NCBI GenBank assembly: GCA_009193035.1
Contig: SWDT01000170.1
Coordinates: forward strand, 62,001 to 126,000
Direction of reading: 5' to 3'
Source of the DNA: Halicephalobus mephisto
Lineage: Eukaryota > Nematoda > Chromadorea > Rhabditida > Panagrolaimidae
DNA length: 64,000 bases
Positions 32,225-45,329 of this stretch are shown one piece after another. Made by a program: the position numbers and the translations under genes. Positions within the stretch are counted from its first letter, which is position 1; each line of letters starts with the position of its first letter. The notes below the pieces were generated by a model. That model searched no databases and was not told the origin of the DNA. It saw only the letters and a program-made list of their open reading frames with translations.

Positions 32225-33655
32225 AAAAAATTTAAAATTTAATAAAAAAAATTAAAATTAATAAAAATTTAATACAAAAATTAAAATTTTAATGAAAAAA
32301 TTTAATAAAAAAAAATTAAAATTTAATAAAAAAAATTAATACAAAAAATTAAAATTTTAATAAAAAAAATTAAAAATTAATACAAAAATTTTAAAAAAAA
32401 TTAAGAATCTGTAAAAAAGTAAAAAAAATTTAAAATATAACTTATGATAAAAAAAACTCATTTTTCGTTCGAAACCCACTTAACGAAATTAATTTTTTTT
32501 AATCTTGATTAAAATTTTATTTTTTTGTTTTTTATATTTTTAAATCCAATACATCTTAAGGTATCTCTTTAGTTGCAAAAACCATAAAAAAATAATTTTT
32601 ATTTAAAAAATTAAAAAAAAATAATTATTATTAAAAATTAAAAAAATAATTTTTATTAAAAAGTAAAAAAATAATTATTATTAAAAATTTAAAAAAATAA
32701 AAAAGTAAAAAAATAATTATTATTAAAAATTTAAAAAAAATAAAAAAGTAAAAACGTAATTTTTATCTAAAAAGTAAAAGAAAAATTATTATTAAAAATT
32801 TTAAAAAAATAAAAAAGTAATTATTATTAAAAAATAAAAATTACTCATTCGGTCGGTCTCGAACGGAAATTGGGTCCTAACACGAATAACGCAAAGTCGA
32901 TATTTCTTTAATATGAGATAAGACTAATTATTAAAGGAAATAATCCCGGGATAGTGTATTATTAAAAAATAAAAAATTAATTTTCTAAAGTCTCAAAAAT
33001 AAAAATTTTTGAATTTAAAAAAAATGAAAATTTTTAGAATCTCGAAAAAAAAATTTTCTAAGGTCTCAAAAAAAAAACTTTTTTGGGTTTTGAAAAAAAT
33101 AAAAATTATAAAGTCTCAAAAATAAAAATTTTTTAAATTTAAAAAAAAAATGAAAAATTTTAGAATCTCGAAAAAAATAAAAATTTTTGAATTTAGAAAA
33201 AAAAATTTTTTTAAATTTAGAAAAAGAAATGAAAAATTTTAGAATCTCAAAAAAGAAATTTTCTAAGGTCTCAAAAAGAAAACTTTTTTGGGTTTTTAGA
33301 AAAATAAAAATTTTTTGAATTTAAAAAAAAATAAAAAATTTTAAAATCTCGAAAAGAAAAAAATTTTTGAATTTAGAAAAGAAAAAATTTTTTTTTAAAT
33401 TTAGAAAAGAAAAAATTGTTTACAAAAATAAATTTGAGTCGGTGTTAGTCTTAAATATGACTCTGAAATTAAATAATCATGTCATCAATATTCGCGCCAG
33501 AAGACAGGTGCCTTCAAAAAACGGTTTTTTTCATGACGCATTTATTCGAAAAAAAAATTTAATTTTCTTAAATACAACCATATTAAAAAATAATAAAAAT
33601 GGAAGTTATAAAATTATTTTTTTTAATTTTTTAGGATTTAAAAATTTGGAATTTA
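32225..33655. other. AT-rich 5' flank of PLC-beta
   Basis: Mostly A/T runs (taaaaaaattaat units). Two less AT-rich patches are seen, near 32845-32960 (ggtcggtctcgaacgg, taatcccggg) and 33430-33530 (attcgcgccagaagacagg). They are possible regulatory sites. No gene. Confidence 0.5.
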
Positions 33656-33659
33656 AAAA

Positions 33660-34155
33660 GTTTTAGAATTTTTCAAAGGGATTCTGAAGGGTTCTAAAAA
33701 ATTCTGAAAGATTTCTGGAGGATTCTGGAAGATTCTAGAAATTTTTAAAGACATTTTGAAGGATTCTAGAGATTTTTAAAGGGATTCTGGAAGTTTTAGG
33801 AATTTTTCAAAGGAATTGTGGAAAATTTGAAAATTTTTTAAAAGGATTCTGGAGGATTCTAGAAATTTCCAAACAGATTCTAGAATTTTTCAAAGAGATT
33901 CTAGAATTTTTTAAAGATATTCTGGAAGATTCTAGAATTTTTCAAAAGGATTTTAGAAATTTCTAAAAGGATTCTGGAGGATTCTAGAAATTTCCAAACA
34001 GATTCTAGAATTTTTCAAAAGGATTCTAGAAATTTCTAAAAGGATTCTGGAGGATTCTAGAAATTTCCAAACAGATTCTAGAATTTTTCAAAAGGATTCT
34101 AGAAATTTCTAAAAGGATTCTGGAGGATTCTAGAAATTTCCAAACAGATTCTGAG
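33660..34155. repeat. TTCTAGAAATTTC array
   Basis: Tandem units of about 75 bp built from ggattctggaggattctag and aaatttccaaacagattcta. Several copies hold three perfect alternating TTC/GAA pentamers, for example 33857-33869. Confidence 0.85.
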
Positions 34156-34159
34156 AGAC

Positions 34160-35035
34160 TAGAAAAAATTACAAAATTCAAAATCTGAAAAATTTTAGGA
34201 TATTTTTAAAATTTTATTAAAATCTCAAAAATTTAAAATATCAGTACACTTTTAAAATTTTGTAAAATTCAACATCTCAAAAATTTTAATAGATTTTCAA
34301 AATTCTAAGAAGTTTCAAAAGAATTTTTAAAAATGAAAAAAAAAATCTGAAAAATTTCTAGAAAATCCAAAAATGCTCAGAAGCTTCGATAAAGTACAAA
34401 TAAATGAAATAATCGAAATTAACACCCGGAAACAAAAAGAAATAAAATTTTACGATCTATGTATTTTTTTAAGATAAGCTTGATCGACAAAAAACCGGAA
34501 AGAAAAACAGTTTTTTGGACAATGAGGCCAATTGTGGTTCTTACAAGGATTGTTTTCTAGAATATTCGTTAAATAAGAATTTTGGAGTTTTTAGAATTTT
34601 TCCATTTTTTAAAATTTTGGATTTTTTTTTGATTTTTTTAAAATTTAAATTTTTCGAAAATTTGAGTTTTTTAAAATTTCGTTTTTTTTGAAAAATTTGG
34701 AGTTTTTTAAATTTAAATTTTTCGAAAATTTGGAATTTTTTTAAATTTTCACTTTTTTTAAAATTTTTAATTTTTTTTAAATTTAAATTTTTTAAAAATT
34801 TTCGTTTTTTTGAAAAATTTTGGATTTTTTTTAAATTTAAATTTTTCGAAAATTTGAGTTTTTTTAAATTTCGTTTTTTTGAAAAATTTTGGATTTTTGA
34901 ACAATTTGGATTTTGGTTGCCCTGGGAGTTCCTTGTTGAAATAAGGCCGGAGGGTTTTTGAATTTTATGTTTTTTGAAATTTCACGGATAAATAAAAATA
35001 AATTCGAAAATAAACGTGTCTGGGGTCTTGAAGCG
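34160..35035. other. AT-rich spacer with one small island
   Basis: Ttttt/aaaatt-rich sequence. The only complex patch is near 34915-34955 (gttgccctgggagttcc). No gene. Confidence 0.5.
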
Positions 35036-35039
35036 AAAA

Positions 35040-36260
35040 ACGATAAGGTTAAAAAAGAAAAATTTTTATAAAATTTAGTCTCATCACGAAAGTTCGGAAT
35101 TTTCCATTTAGGACCAAAAATTAAAAAATTTAATATTTATGTGGTTTTTGAAGTTTTTTAAATTCACATTTTTATGCAGTATAAAAAATTTTATAAATTT
35201 CGAAAAAAAAGTTTCGTCACAGGACCAAAAATTAAAAAATTAAATATTTATGATTCTAGAACGTTCGAATTATTATAAAAATAAAAATTTTTTTTAAAAT
35301 GTCTCGACAGGAATTTTCCAGTCAAGACTAAAATTACAAAATTTAATTTTTATGCAATTCTAAAAAGTTTTAAACTTATATTATTATAAAAAATAAAAAA
35401 AATATTTAAATTTTTTTTAAAAAAAGTGTCTCGACGGGAATTTTCGAAATTTTCCAGTCAAGACTAAAATTACGAAATTAATATTTATTTAATTCTAAAA
35501 AGTTTCAAACATATATTATTATAAAAATAAAAAATATTTAAAAATTTTAAAATTTTAAAAAATGTCTCAACGGGAATTTTCGGAATTTTGCAATCAAGAC
35601 TAAAATTACGAAATTAATATTTATGTAATTCTAAAAAGTTTCAAACTTATATTATTATAAAAATAAAAAATATTTAAAAATTCAAAAAAATGTCTCAACG
35701 GGAATTTTCGAAATTTTCCAGTCAAGACCAAAGTTGTGTAACTTTTTGTTTACTTGATGTACAAAGTTCCAAAGTAATCCAGTAAATTGCATTATTGTAA
35801 AATCCGGAAATGTGAAGACGAAATTCCGAAAAATTATCTCGACACGAATTTTCGGGAATTTACGATTCAAACTGAAAACTGTAAAGTTTAGTTTTTGTGT
35901 AGTTCTACAAGCCTCCAAAATTGAATTATAATAAAACAAGAAATGTCCAAAATGACATTTTCGAAAAAGTGTCTCGAGACGAAATTTCAAAATTCTCCAG
36001 TTGAGACCAAAAATTACGAAATTTATTATTTTTATAATTCTAAAAAATTTCGAAATTACATAATTATGCAAAAAATAAAAATTTTGAAAATGGTCTCGAA
36101 TGGAAAATCCGAAATTTTCCAGTCAAGACCAAAAATCACAGAATTTCACTTTTTGAATAATTTTAGAAAATTCGAAATTTATATTATTGTAAAAATAAAA
36201 ATATTAATTTACAAAAATTGAAAAAATAATCCCAAATGGAAAATCTAAAATTTTCCAGTC
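35040..36260. repeat. Array of GTCTC...GAGAC palindromic module
   Basis: About nine degenerate units of about 110-135 bp, each with gtctcgacgggaattttcg then ttttccagtcaagacc. The ORFs across it are repeat artefacts. Confidence 0.8.
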
Positions 36261-36264
36261 AAGA

Positions 36265-37360
36265 CCAAAAACTACAAAATTGGACTTTCTAGACAATTTT
36301 AGAAAGCTTAAAAAAGAACCAGTAGATTTCGAAAGATCCGAAAATCTTGTGGAACATTCCTTAATCTCATCCGAAGCCAGTGAAAAACAAAATTTTTTTA
36401 TTAAATTAACTTTGAAAATTCCGAAATTTAACGAAATTCTGCATTTTTCGAGAATAAAGGTCAAAGTCGTACTTCATTAATGGATTGTCCCAAAGTACTA
36501 TATCCGGCCAATGAGAGCAAAGATAGAACTTTTCATTTTACTTTTCAAAAAAGTCCAGAGGGAACCAAAAAGGCGAATTCTCGAAAAAAGTGAAAAATAA
36601 AGAAAATGAGTAGGCGGACAAGTTTACATACTGATTTCTCAAAATTTTTGATGGATTACTAAAGTCGGATTTCTACTTCCTGGAAGTTTAGAGTTTTGTA
36701 GATTCCAATAGATAAATCTGAAATTTCCTAAAATTTTTAAAATTTTAAAAATTTATAAAAAAAATTCTAAAATTTTTTTAATTTTTAAATTTTCTAAAAT
36801 CTTCCAAAATTTTTAAAATTTATAAAAAAACTCTGAAATTTTTTAGAATTTTATTCAAATTCTTCCAATCTTTCGAAATCCATCAAAAAATTTTAAAAAA
36901 AAATAAAGAATAATTTTTTTTAAATTTGTCTCGAAATGAAATTTTTTAAAATCAAAAAAAAGTAATTTTTAATTTTTTTTATAAAATCAAAAAAAAGTTA
37001 TTTTTAATTTTTTTTATAAAATCAAAAAAAAGTTATTTTTAATTTTTTTTATAAAATCAGAAAAAAGTTATTTTTTAATTTTTTTATAAAATTTGAAAAA
37101 AGTAGTTTTTAATTTTTTTTATAAAATCAGAAAATTTTTAATTTCAGAAATAACATTAATCGAAAAAATCCAAAACACCTGCTGGAAAAAATAATTTTCT
37201 AAAAAAATAAAACTTAAAAAAACGATTGATTCCATTTTCATCGAAGCTTTTATTGACTTTTCATTTGGGATTGCTGCTGAGAGCGTTATTTTAACCTTTT
37301 TCGTCGAAAAAACAGACGGCTAGTTTCCTTTTTCGGGAGTCAAATAGCTTTATCTTTTTT
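36265..37360. other. Gene-free stretch with two less AT-rich islands
   Basis: Islands near 36440-36530 (aaggtcaaagtcgtacttc, ccggccaatgagagc) and 37240-37350 (tttgggattgctgctgag). The rest is low-complexity A/T with a 45-bp repeat at 36950-37130. Unassigned. Confidence 0.4.
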
Positions 37361-37539
37361 CATTGTTTTCCATCCAGGAACTCCTGACAATTCAAATATT
37401 CAGTTTCTGTCTTTTAACGCAGAAAATTAAACTAGTTCAAATTTCTCAACACTGGATTTTAAAAATCAAATTTATCCAAAAAAGGTTTTCCATGGCGTCA
37501 TACTATAAAGTGCATTTTTTCGAAAATATTTACAAACTT

Positions 37540-38110
37540 AAAAAAATTTAACAACTTTAAAAAAATAAAAATTTAAAAACTTTAAAAAAATAAAAAATTT
37601 AAAACTTTAAAAAAATAAAAAATTTAACAACTTTAAAAAAAATAAAAAATTTAAAACTTTAAAAAAATTAAAAATCAAAAATTTAACAACTTTAAAAATT
37701 AAAAAATTTAATAACTTTAAAAAAAATAAAAATTTAAAAACTTTAAAAAAATTTAAAATTAAAAAAAAATATATTTTTTCGAAAATATTTACAAATTTAA
37801 AAAAATTAAAAATCTACAATTTAATAACTTTAAAAAAAATAATAAATTTTAAAATTTAAAAAAAACAAAAAATTTAAAAAAAATATATTTTTTCGAAAAT
37901 ATTTACAAATTTAAAAAAATTAAAAATTTAATAACTTTAAAAAATGTACTTTTTTTTTGAAAATATTTATAAATTAAAAAAAATAAAATTTTTGAAAATA
38001 AAAAAAATAAAATTTTTGAAAATGTTTAAAAATTTAATTAAAAATTTTTTATCGATATTACTGTAATAAAAATTCTTTATAATTTTGAATTTTGCAAAAA
38101 ATTTTTCTTG
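37540..38110. other. Low-complexity A/T region
   Basis: Runs of aactttaaaaaaataaaaaa. Nothing else is seen. Confidence 0.6.
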
Positions 38111-38279
38111 AAAAAACAACAATAAATAATAAAAAACACATTTAACATTTTACGACATATTTCGTCGGTTCGGGGAGATTTTTACAACCATTTTCATGAA
38201 TGATAAATTTCGTACGTAGATTCGTCAGACAGTTTTCGTTAATATTAAATCCAAAAAAATTTTTTAAAATATCAAAGTT

Positions 38280-39450
38280 CAAAAACAATTAAATTTTAAT
38301 AAAAAATTTCAAAAATTAATCGTTTCAGGACCAGGATTTGAAAGTTATTTTAAAAAAATTTAAAAATTGGTCTTGAAAAAAATGTTTAAAGAATCAATAA
38401 CAAAAATTTCAGTAAAAATTAAATAAAAATTAATCGTTTTAGAACCAGAATTTGGAAATTATTTAAAAAATTGGTCTTGAAAAAAATGTTTAAAGAATCA
38501 ATAACAAAAATTTCAGTAAAAATTAAATAAAAATTAATCGTTTCAGGACCAGAATTTGGAAATTATCAAAAAAGTCGGTCCTGAAGCGAATGTTTAAAGG
38601 ACCAATAACAAAACTTTTAACAAAAAATTAAATAAAAATTAATCGTTTCAGGACCAGGATTTGGAAATTATATAAAAATCGAAAAAATTGGTCCCGAAGC
38701 GAATGTTTAAAGGACCAATAATCAAAGTTTTAACAAAGATTTCAAAAATTAAATAAACATTAATCGTTTCAGGACCAAAATTTGAAAATTATTTTAAAAA
38801 ATTGAAAAAATCGGTCCCGAAGCGAATTTTTAAAGAACCAACAATCAAAGTTTTAACAAAAATTAAATAAACATTGATCGTTTCAGGACCAGGATTTGAA
38901 ATATTCCTTCTAAAAATAAACATTAAAGAATTACTAATCTCGTGATGGAAGAATATATTAAACATTAATCTCGGCGGGACCATTATTTGAAATATTTTCT
39001 TCATGAAAGGAATGTTAAAGGAGTTACTAAATTTAGAAAACAATTGGTCCTGCCACGAGTAATTTTTAAAGGATCAGTAACCAAAATTTTAATAAAAAAA
39101 AATAAATTAAACAATATTCGTTTTGGGACCATGATAAAAATTTTAAACTTTTTTAATTTCAAAAATCACTGGTCCCGCCACGAATGATGTTAAAAAATTA
39201 ATAATTTAGTTTTTAATGAAGAAAATTAAAATTATTCGCTTCGGGACCAAAATTAAAATTAAAAATATTTTAAAAAATAATAATTCTCGAATTTCAGATA
39301 TCACTGGTCCCGCCACGAATGACGTTTAAAAAATTAATAATTAAATTTTTAATAAAGAAAATTAAAATTATTCGCTTCGGGACCAAAATTAAAAATATTT
39401 TAAAAGAAACTATTGGTCCCGTCACGAATAATTGTTTTTTTTAAATTTTT
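38280..39450. repeat. Array of GGACC/GGTCC module, about 105-125-bp unit
   Basis: About ten copies with aatcgtttcaggaccag and ggtcccgaagcgaatgttta. Later copies read ggtcccgccacgaatga and ttcgcttcgggaccaaa. Each unit contains inverted GGTCC/GGACC words. Confidence 0.85.
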
Positions 39451-39739
39451 TTTTGTAAAATTTTTATAAAAAATAATAAATTTAAGAACTTTATCGATAA
39501 ATTTAAATTTTAATCATTCAAAACCATTGATTATTAAAAAGAAACAAAAATGTCGAAGAAATTTGAGTCACCGACGTTCCCAGATTGCCCGAGGGAAAAA
39601 CAAAAAACATTTTCATTTTTAAATGGTAAAATAAAAAAACCATTTTTAAAAATAAAAAACAAACTTTATCATCAAGTGGGTCTCGACACGAAATTTCGGA
39701 TTTTTTAAAGTTTTAATTTTTGATGATTTTAGAAAATTT

Positions 39740-40000
39740 AAAAACTTAAAAATTGAATTTTTGGTAAAAAGTGATTGAATGCCAAATTCGAATTTTTGGC
39801 GAAATATGACTATTGCCAAATTTGAATTTTTTGGAGAAAGGTGACTATTGCCAAATTTGAATTTTTTGGAGAAAGTTGACTATTGCCAAATTCGAATTTT
39901 TGGCGAAAAGTGACTATTGCCAAATTTGAATTTTTTGGAGAAAGGTGACTATTGCCAAATTTGAATTTTTAGCGAAAAGTGACTATTGTCAATTAGTTTT
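39740..40000. repeat. About 35-bp tandem repeat
   Basis: Six to seven copies of tgactattgccaaatttgaa followed by ttttttggagaaagg, with slight variation. Confidence 0.9.
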
Positions 40001-40019
40001 TAATTTTTTAAAAAGTAAA

Positions 40020-40520
40020 AATAATTTTTTTTTGTATAATCTAAGACCTTTTGGGAAATTCTAGAGAAATTTTTTGATTTTAACCAAATTCCAAAAAACT
40101 TTTAGGAATTTATATTATTTTAGGATTTTTAAAAAACACCAAATTCCGAAAACTTTTAGGAATTTATATAATTTTTTTTGCATAATCTAAGACTTTTTGG
40201 GAAATTTTAGAGAAATTTTTTGATTTTAACCAAATTCCAAAAAACTTTTAGGAATTTATATTATTTTAGGATTTTTAAAAAACACCAAAATTCCAAAAAA
40301 CTTTGTAAATTTATATTATTTTTTTTGTATAATCTAAGACTTTTTAGGAAATTCTAGAGAAATTTATGGAATTTAACTAAATTCTAAAAACTTTGTAAAT
40401 TTATATTATTTTAGGATTTTTAAAAAACATCAAATTCCGAAAACATTTAAAAATTTATATAATTTTTTTTGTATAATCTAAGACCTTTTAGGAAATTCTA
40501 GAGAAATTTATGGAATTTTA
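40020..40520. repeat. About 120-bp tandem repeat
   Basis: Four copies containing tataatctaagaccttt, gggaaattctagagaaattt and aactttt(a/g)aatttatat. Confidence 0.8.
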
Positions 40521-40524
40521 TTGA

Positions 40525-40990
40525 AACAAAAAACAAACTCCAGTGAAATCGAGAACGGGGAAATTTCAAAAGAGAAGCAGAGGAGCCTTGTTCAAACACT
40601 CAAAGCTACCAGGAAAGTGACACCACATGGCCAAGTTGATGGAATTTGATTTCATTATCGATTAAGTATTCTGAAAAGTCAACAAGTGATCACATTTAAT
40701 TTTTAAATTTAAAAATTCATTTTTAAAAAAATATTTTAATTTTGAAAAATACTGTAAAAAATAAAAAATGTCAAAATTCAAATTTACAGTAATCCAATTT
40801 TATTTTTTAAAAAATTATTATTTTTAAAATTAATTTTTAAACATTTAGGAAAAATAATTTTTTATTTTTTCTAAATTTAAAAAAAATAATTTTTAATTTT
40901 TTCTGAATTTAAAAAAAAAGTTATTTTTTATTTTTTTAATAATTTTTGAATATAATGAAAGTTATTTTTATTTTATCTAGAATTTTAAAA
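40525..40990. other. Less AT-rich island then A/T-rich spacer
   Basis: 40530-40690 is non-repetitive (ccaggaaagtgacacc, tcattatcgattaag) without a convincing ORF. The rest is A/T-rich. Confidence 0.4.
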
Positions 40991-40999
40991 TTTAATGGA

Positions 41000-41735
41000 A
41001 TTTATACTTTATTAAAATTTCAGGACCTAATAGGATCTATTTTTCATTTTCTCGATATATTAAGGCCTAGCTAGGCTTATTTAATGTTTTATCAATACTT
41101 CAAGACCTATTTCTTACTTTATTAAGAATTCAAGACCTAACAAGATCTATTTCATGTTTTATCAAGACCTAACAGGACCTATTTTTCATTTTATTAAAAC
41201 TTCAAGACCTAACAGAACTTTTTTTTCATTTTATTAAGATTTCAAGACCTACTAGGACCTATATTTCATTTAATTCAAAACTGTCTAATTTACCAAGACC
41301 TATTTTTATCCCAACTGAAACTTCTAAACCTAACAGATCCTACTTTATATCTCAGGACCTATTTTACATTTTATTGAAATTTCAGGACCTATATTTAATT
41401 TTATTAAGATTTCAAGACCTACTAGGACCTATATTTCATTTTATTGAAAACTGTCTAATTTACCAAGACCTATTTTTATCTCAACTGAAACTTCTAAATC
41501 TAACAGGTCCTACTTTATATCTCAGGACTTATTTTACATTTTATTAAAATTTCAAGACCTACTAGGACCTATATTTCATTTTATTGAAAACTGTCTAATT
41601 TACCAAGACCTATTTTTATCTCAATTGAAACTTCCAAACCTAGCAGAAGGACTTTTATCCTGTCTACAAGCTCCAATCCTTGTAAAACCTATTATTTGTT
41701 ATTTTCGACGTTAAAGACCTCAGAAGATTTATTTG
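41000..41735. repeat. Array of AAGACCTA...AGGACCTA units
   Basis: Units with ttcaagacctactaggacc, tatatttcattttattgaaa and ctgtctaatttaccaagacc. A longer unit of about 120-180 bp is repeated three times after 41230. Confidence 0.85.
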
Positions 41736-41739
41736 TTTT

Positions 41740-42300
41740 CGACATATGGGCGTTTTGCTGACATTTCAAATTTATTTTTTAACTTTTTCATTTTCAAAAT
41801 TTATATTTATTTTTTTTTCATTTTTTTTATTTTTTTTTATTTTTAAAATTTTTTTCATTTTTAAAATTTTTGAATCCTATTTTCATCCGATCGTGATTTC
41901 CGGATTTTGTAAAACTTATTTTTTTGTTTTTTGGAAATTTCGGAAAATTTATTTTTTAAAAAAAATGAAAATTTTTAAATTTTATATTTTTTTAAAATTT
42001 TATTTTTTTTTAATTTTATTTTTTTTTTAATTTAAAATTTTTTTAAATTCTATAATTTCGTAATTTTTAAAAGTTTTCTTTACAAATCTATAAAAAAATT
42101 TAAAAATACTTTTTTGTGGTCTCGAATGGAAAATTATAAAAAATATAATTTTATACATTTTTTATTCAAGATTGTCAAAAAAATTTAAAAATACTTTTTT
42201 GTGGTCTTGAAAGGAAAATATACACACATCAGTCAAGTGTCATTCATTTTTAAAAACAAAAATTGATTTAATTTTTATTTAAAATATTACTTAAAAAACG
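41740..42300. other. T-rich spacer
   Basis: T-rich sequence. A Phe/Ile/Leu-rich ORF here is low complexity and is not accepted as a gene. Confidence 0.55.
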
Positions 42301-42302
42301 TA

Positions 42303-43302
42303 GTGTTACAGTTGTATCCTGGACATTTATATTTTAATTTCAGTTATTTTAAATAAAAAATCACAAAAAATTGTTTAAAAATCATTCTGTAATTTTTATC
42401 GTTTTTATATGAAAATCCGATATAGACGTCTTTGTAGAAATCTAAACTCCAGAATTCAAGATTTAGAATCCTGGATTCTGAAGGTCAACTCTCAATTCTG
42501 ATATCAGATTCAGAGTTCTACAAAAAGCATGTAGAATGGGGTAATCGGACCCATAGATTCTGAATCTGATGTTAGAATTGAGGATTAGCCTTCAGAATCC
42601 AGGATTCTAGAGATTAGACTTCAATTCTGATATCAGATTCAGAGTTCTACAAAAAGTATGTAGAATGATATAATCGAACCCATAGATTCTGAATCTGACG
42701 TTAGAATTGAGGATCAGCCTTCAGAATCCAGGATTCTGGAGATTAGACTTCAATTCTGATATCAGATTCAGAATTCTACAAAAAGTATGTAGAATGGGGT
42801 AATCGGACCCATAGATTCTGAATCTAACTTCAGAATTGAGGATCAGCCTTCAGAATCCAGGATTCTGGAGTTTAGACTTCAATTCTGATATCAGATTCAG
42901 AGCTCTACAAAAAGTATGTAGAATGATATAATCGAACCCATAGATTCTGAATCTGACGTTAGAATTGAGGATTAGCCTGCAGAATCCAGGATTCTGGAGA
43001 TTAGACTTCAATTCTGATATCAGATTCAGAGTTCTACAAAAAGTATGTAGAATGGGGTAATCGGACCCATAGATTCTGAATCTAACTTCAGAATTGAGGA
43101 TCAGCCTTCAGAATCCAGGATTCTGGAGTTTAGACTTTTACAGAGACGTCTATATCGGATTTTCATAAAAAACGATAAAAATTACAGAATGATTTTTAAA
43201 CAATTTTTTGTGATTTTTTATTTAAAATAACTGAAATTAAAATATAAATGTCCAGGATACAAATGTCCAAAATACACGTTTCCGGGACACAACTGTCACA
43301 CA
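42303..43302. mobile_element. Foldback/MITE-like element with about 130-bp terminal inverted repeats
   Basis: The left arm 42303-42432 (gtgttacagttgtatcctgg to tatagacgtct) is repeated almost perfectly in reverse complement at 43144-43302 (agacgtctatatcgg to cacaactgtcacac). The right arm has a roughly 30-bp insertion near its end. The centre is five to six tandem units of about 127 bp with ttcagaatccaggattctgg and ctgatatcagattcag, which are themselves palindromic. The end word TGTGACAGTTGTGTCCC resembles the ends of the two smaller elements (TGTGACGTTTCTGTCCC). No ORF. Confidence 0.85.
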
Positions 43303-43304
43303 AC

Positions 43305-43535
43305 CAAAAAACCAATCGACTTTAAAAGTACCAATTTTTCCACGAGGAGTAAATAACGAAATTAATCATGAGAACTTTTCTGACTTCGTTCCCAGAAGCC
43401 ACTTGACAGAAGAACAAATGATCCTCAGACAAGCAAAAAAGTTATCCAAGGACTAATCTCTGATTCCATTTGTATCTTGTCCATTATCCAGGACTTTGAA
43501 TAATGACTTTAGAGTCAACACGAAATCAAATTGTT
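43305..43535. other. Less AT-rich island beside foldback element
   Basis: Non-repetitive sequence (ccagaagccacttgacag) of unknown role. No ORF accepted. Confidence 0.35.
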
Positions 43536-43539
43536 AAAA

Positions 43540-44160
43540 AAATACTTAATGAAAATCCAAAAAATTGGTTTCGACACGAATTTTCAAAATTTTCCAGTCG
43601 AGACCAAAAATCGTGGAATTTTATGTTTACGTAATTCTGGAATGTTTGAAGATCATACAATTATACAAAAAGTAAATATTGACTACAAAATTCAGAAATT
43701 TTTTCAACAAGAAGTTGTAAAGTTTTTTAGTCAAGATCAACAAAGTAAAAATTTAATTTATATTCCATTTTTAAAAATTAAAAAAACATAAAAATGGTCT
43801 TGAAAGGAATTTTTATAACTTTCTAATCAAGACCAAAAAATTAAAATTTATTTTTATTCGATTTTTAAAAATTAAAAAAACATAAAAATGGTCTTGAAAG
43901 GAATTTTTATAATTTTCCAGTCAAGACCAACAAAGTAAAAATTTAATTTTTATTCCATTTTTAAAATTTAAAAAATATAAAAATGGTCTTAAAAAGAATT
44001 TCAAAAATTTTCCAGTCAAGACCAACAAAATTAAAATTAAATTTTTATTCCATTTTTAAAAATTTTTAAAAAATTAAAATGGTCCCGAAAAGAATTTCAA
44101 AAATTTTCCAGTCAAGACAAAAAAAAATTAAATTTTAATTCGATTTTTGAAAATTTGAAA
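43540..44160. repeat. Array of GGTCT...AGACC module
   Basis: Five to six units of about 110 bp with aaatggtcttgaaaggaat and ttttccagtcaagaccaa. Confidence 0.8.
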
Positions 44161-44164
44161 TTTA

Positions 44165-44640
44165 TTTTAGGAATTTTTTGAATTTTAACTGATGTTCCGT
44201 AATCTTATCCGGAGACTGTAATCCTGGAAAACGGCTTTTTTTGGACAAATTAAACAAAAAAGACCAAAGTTGATTGACATTGGAACCCTCGAGGAAGGTC
44301 AAACGTCTATCAAAAAAGAAAATTCTCCGGTGACCTGTCAAGGAAGGTCACGTGAAAAAAAACTTCATGGAGAACAAGTAATCCTGAATTTTTAATCTTT
44401 TTCAACAAATAAAAATTAATTAATTAATCGTCGATTAAATAAGATTAAATTTTTTTAAAATAAATTTTTTTTAAAATAAATTTTTTTTTCTGAAACGGAT
44501 AAAATAAAAGATGTGTCAAAAAATCGGAATCATCAGAAATCGGAAAACAAATCAATGTTCCCTCGGAAATCGATTTGATCGTTGATTTCCTGTTTTCTTT
44601 ATTCTTTTAGATATTTTAGAATTCAACGGAAAACTCGAAT
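44165..44640. other. Gene-free stretch with islands
   Basis: 44200-44370 is less AT-rich (cctcgaggaaggtcaaacg, then ctgtcaaggaaggtcacgtg, a direct repeat of gaggaaggtca-like words). The rest is A/T-rich. Confidence 0.4.
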
Positions 44641-45240
44641 TTTGAAGAATCTCAAAAAAGTCCAAAAATAGTTGGAATTTTAGAAAATTTTTAAAATTCT
44701 AAAAAAAGTCCGAAATTTCGAAGAATCTAAAAAAAGTTTAATTTTTTTTACTTTTATAAAAATGTTTAAAATTTTATGTTTTCAAAGAATTTTAAAATTT
44801 CATATAAAATTCTAAATTTCAAAGAATCCAAAAAAAGTTTAATTTTTTTTTACTTTTATAAAAATGTTTAAAATTTTATGTTTTCAAAAAATTCTAAAAT
44901 TTCATATAAAATATAAATTTCGAAGAATCTAAAAAAGTTTAATTTTTTAATTATAGTTGGAATTTTTTAGAATTCTATAAAAATGTTTAAAATTTTATGA
45001 AAATCTTTGAAAAATTTAAATTTCGAAGAATCTAAAAAAAGTTTAATTTTTTAAAATTTTATGTTTTCAAAAAATTCTAAAATTTCATATAAAATATAAA
45101 TTTCGAAGAATCTAAAAAAGTTTAATTTTTTAATAATTGGAATTTTAGAAATTTTTAAAAATCTTCGAAATTTTATGTTTCTAAAAAATTCCAAAAATAA
45201 TTGAAATTTTTAAAAATTTGAAAATTAAAAATATTCAAAA
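44640..45240. repeat. Degenerate array with GAAGAATCTAAAAAAG units
   Basis: Six to seven copies of tttcgaagaatctaaaaaag followed by aattttatgttttcaaa, spacing about 90-120 bp. Confidence 0.75.
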
Positions 45241-45329
45241 AAATTTATTTTTAAATTATTAAATTTTTTGAACTTTATGTTTTGAAGAGAAAATTACAGT
45301 ATATACTTTAATAACACCGGGATGAAACT

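Noticed and set aside
41746..42030. 94-residue Phe/Ile-rich ORF
   Set aside because: Low-complexity translation of T-rich DNA, with no real protein character.
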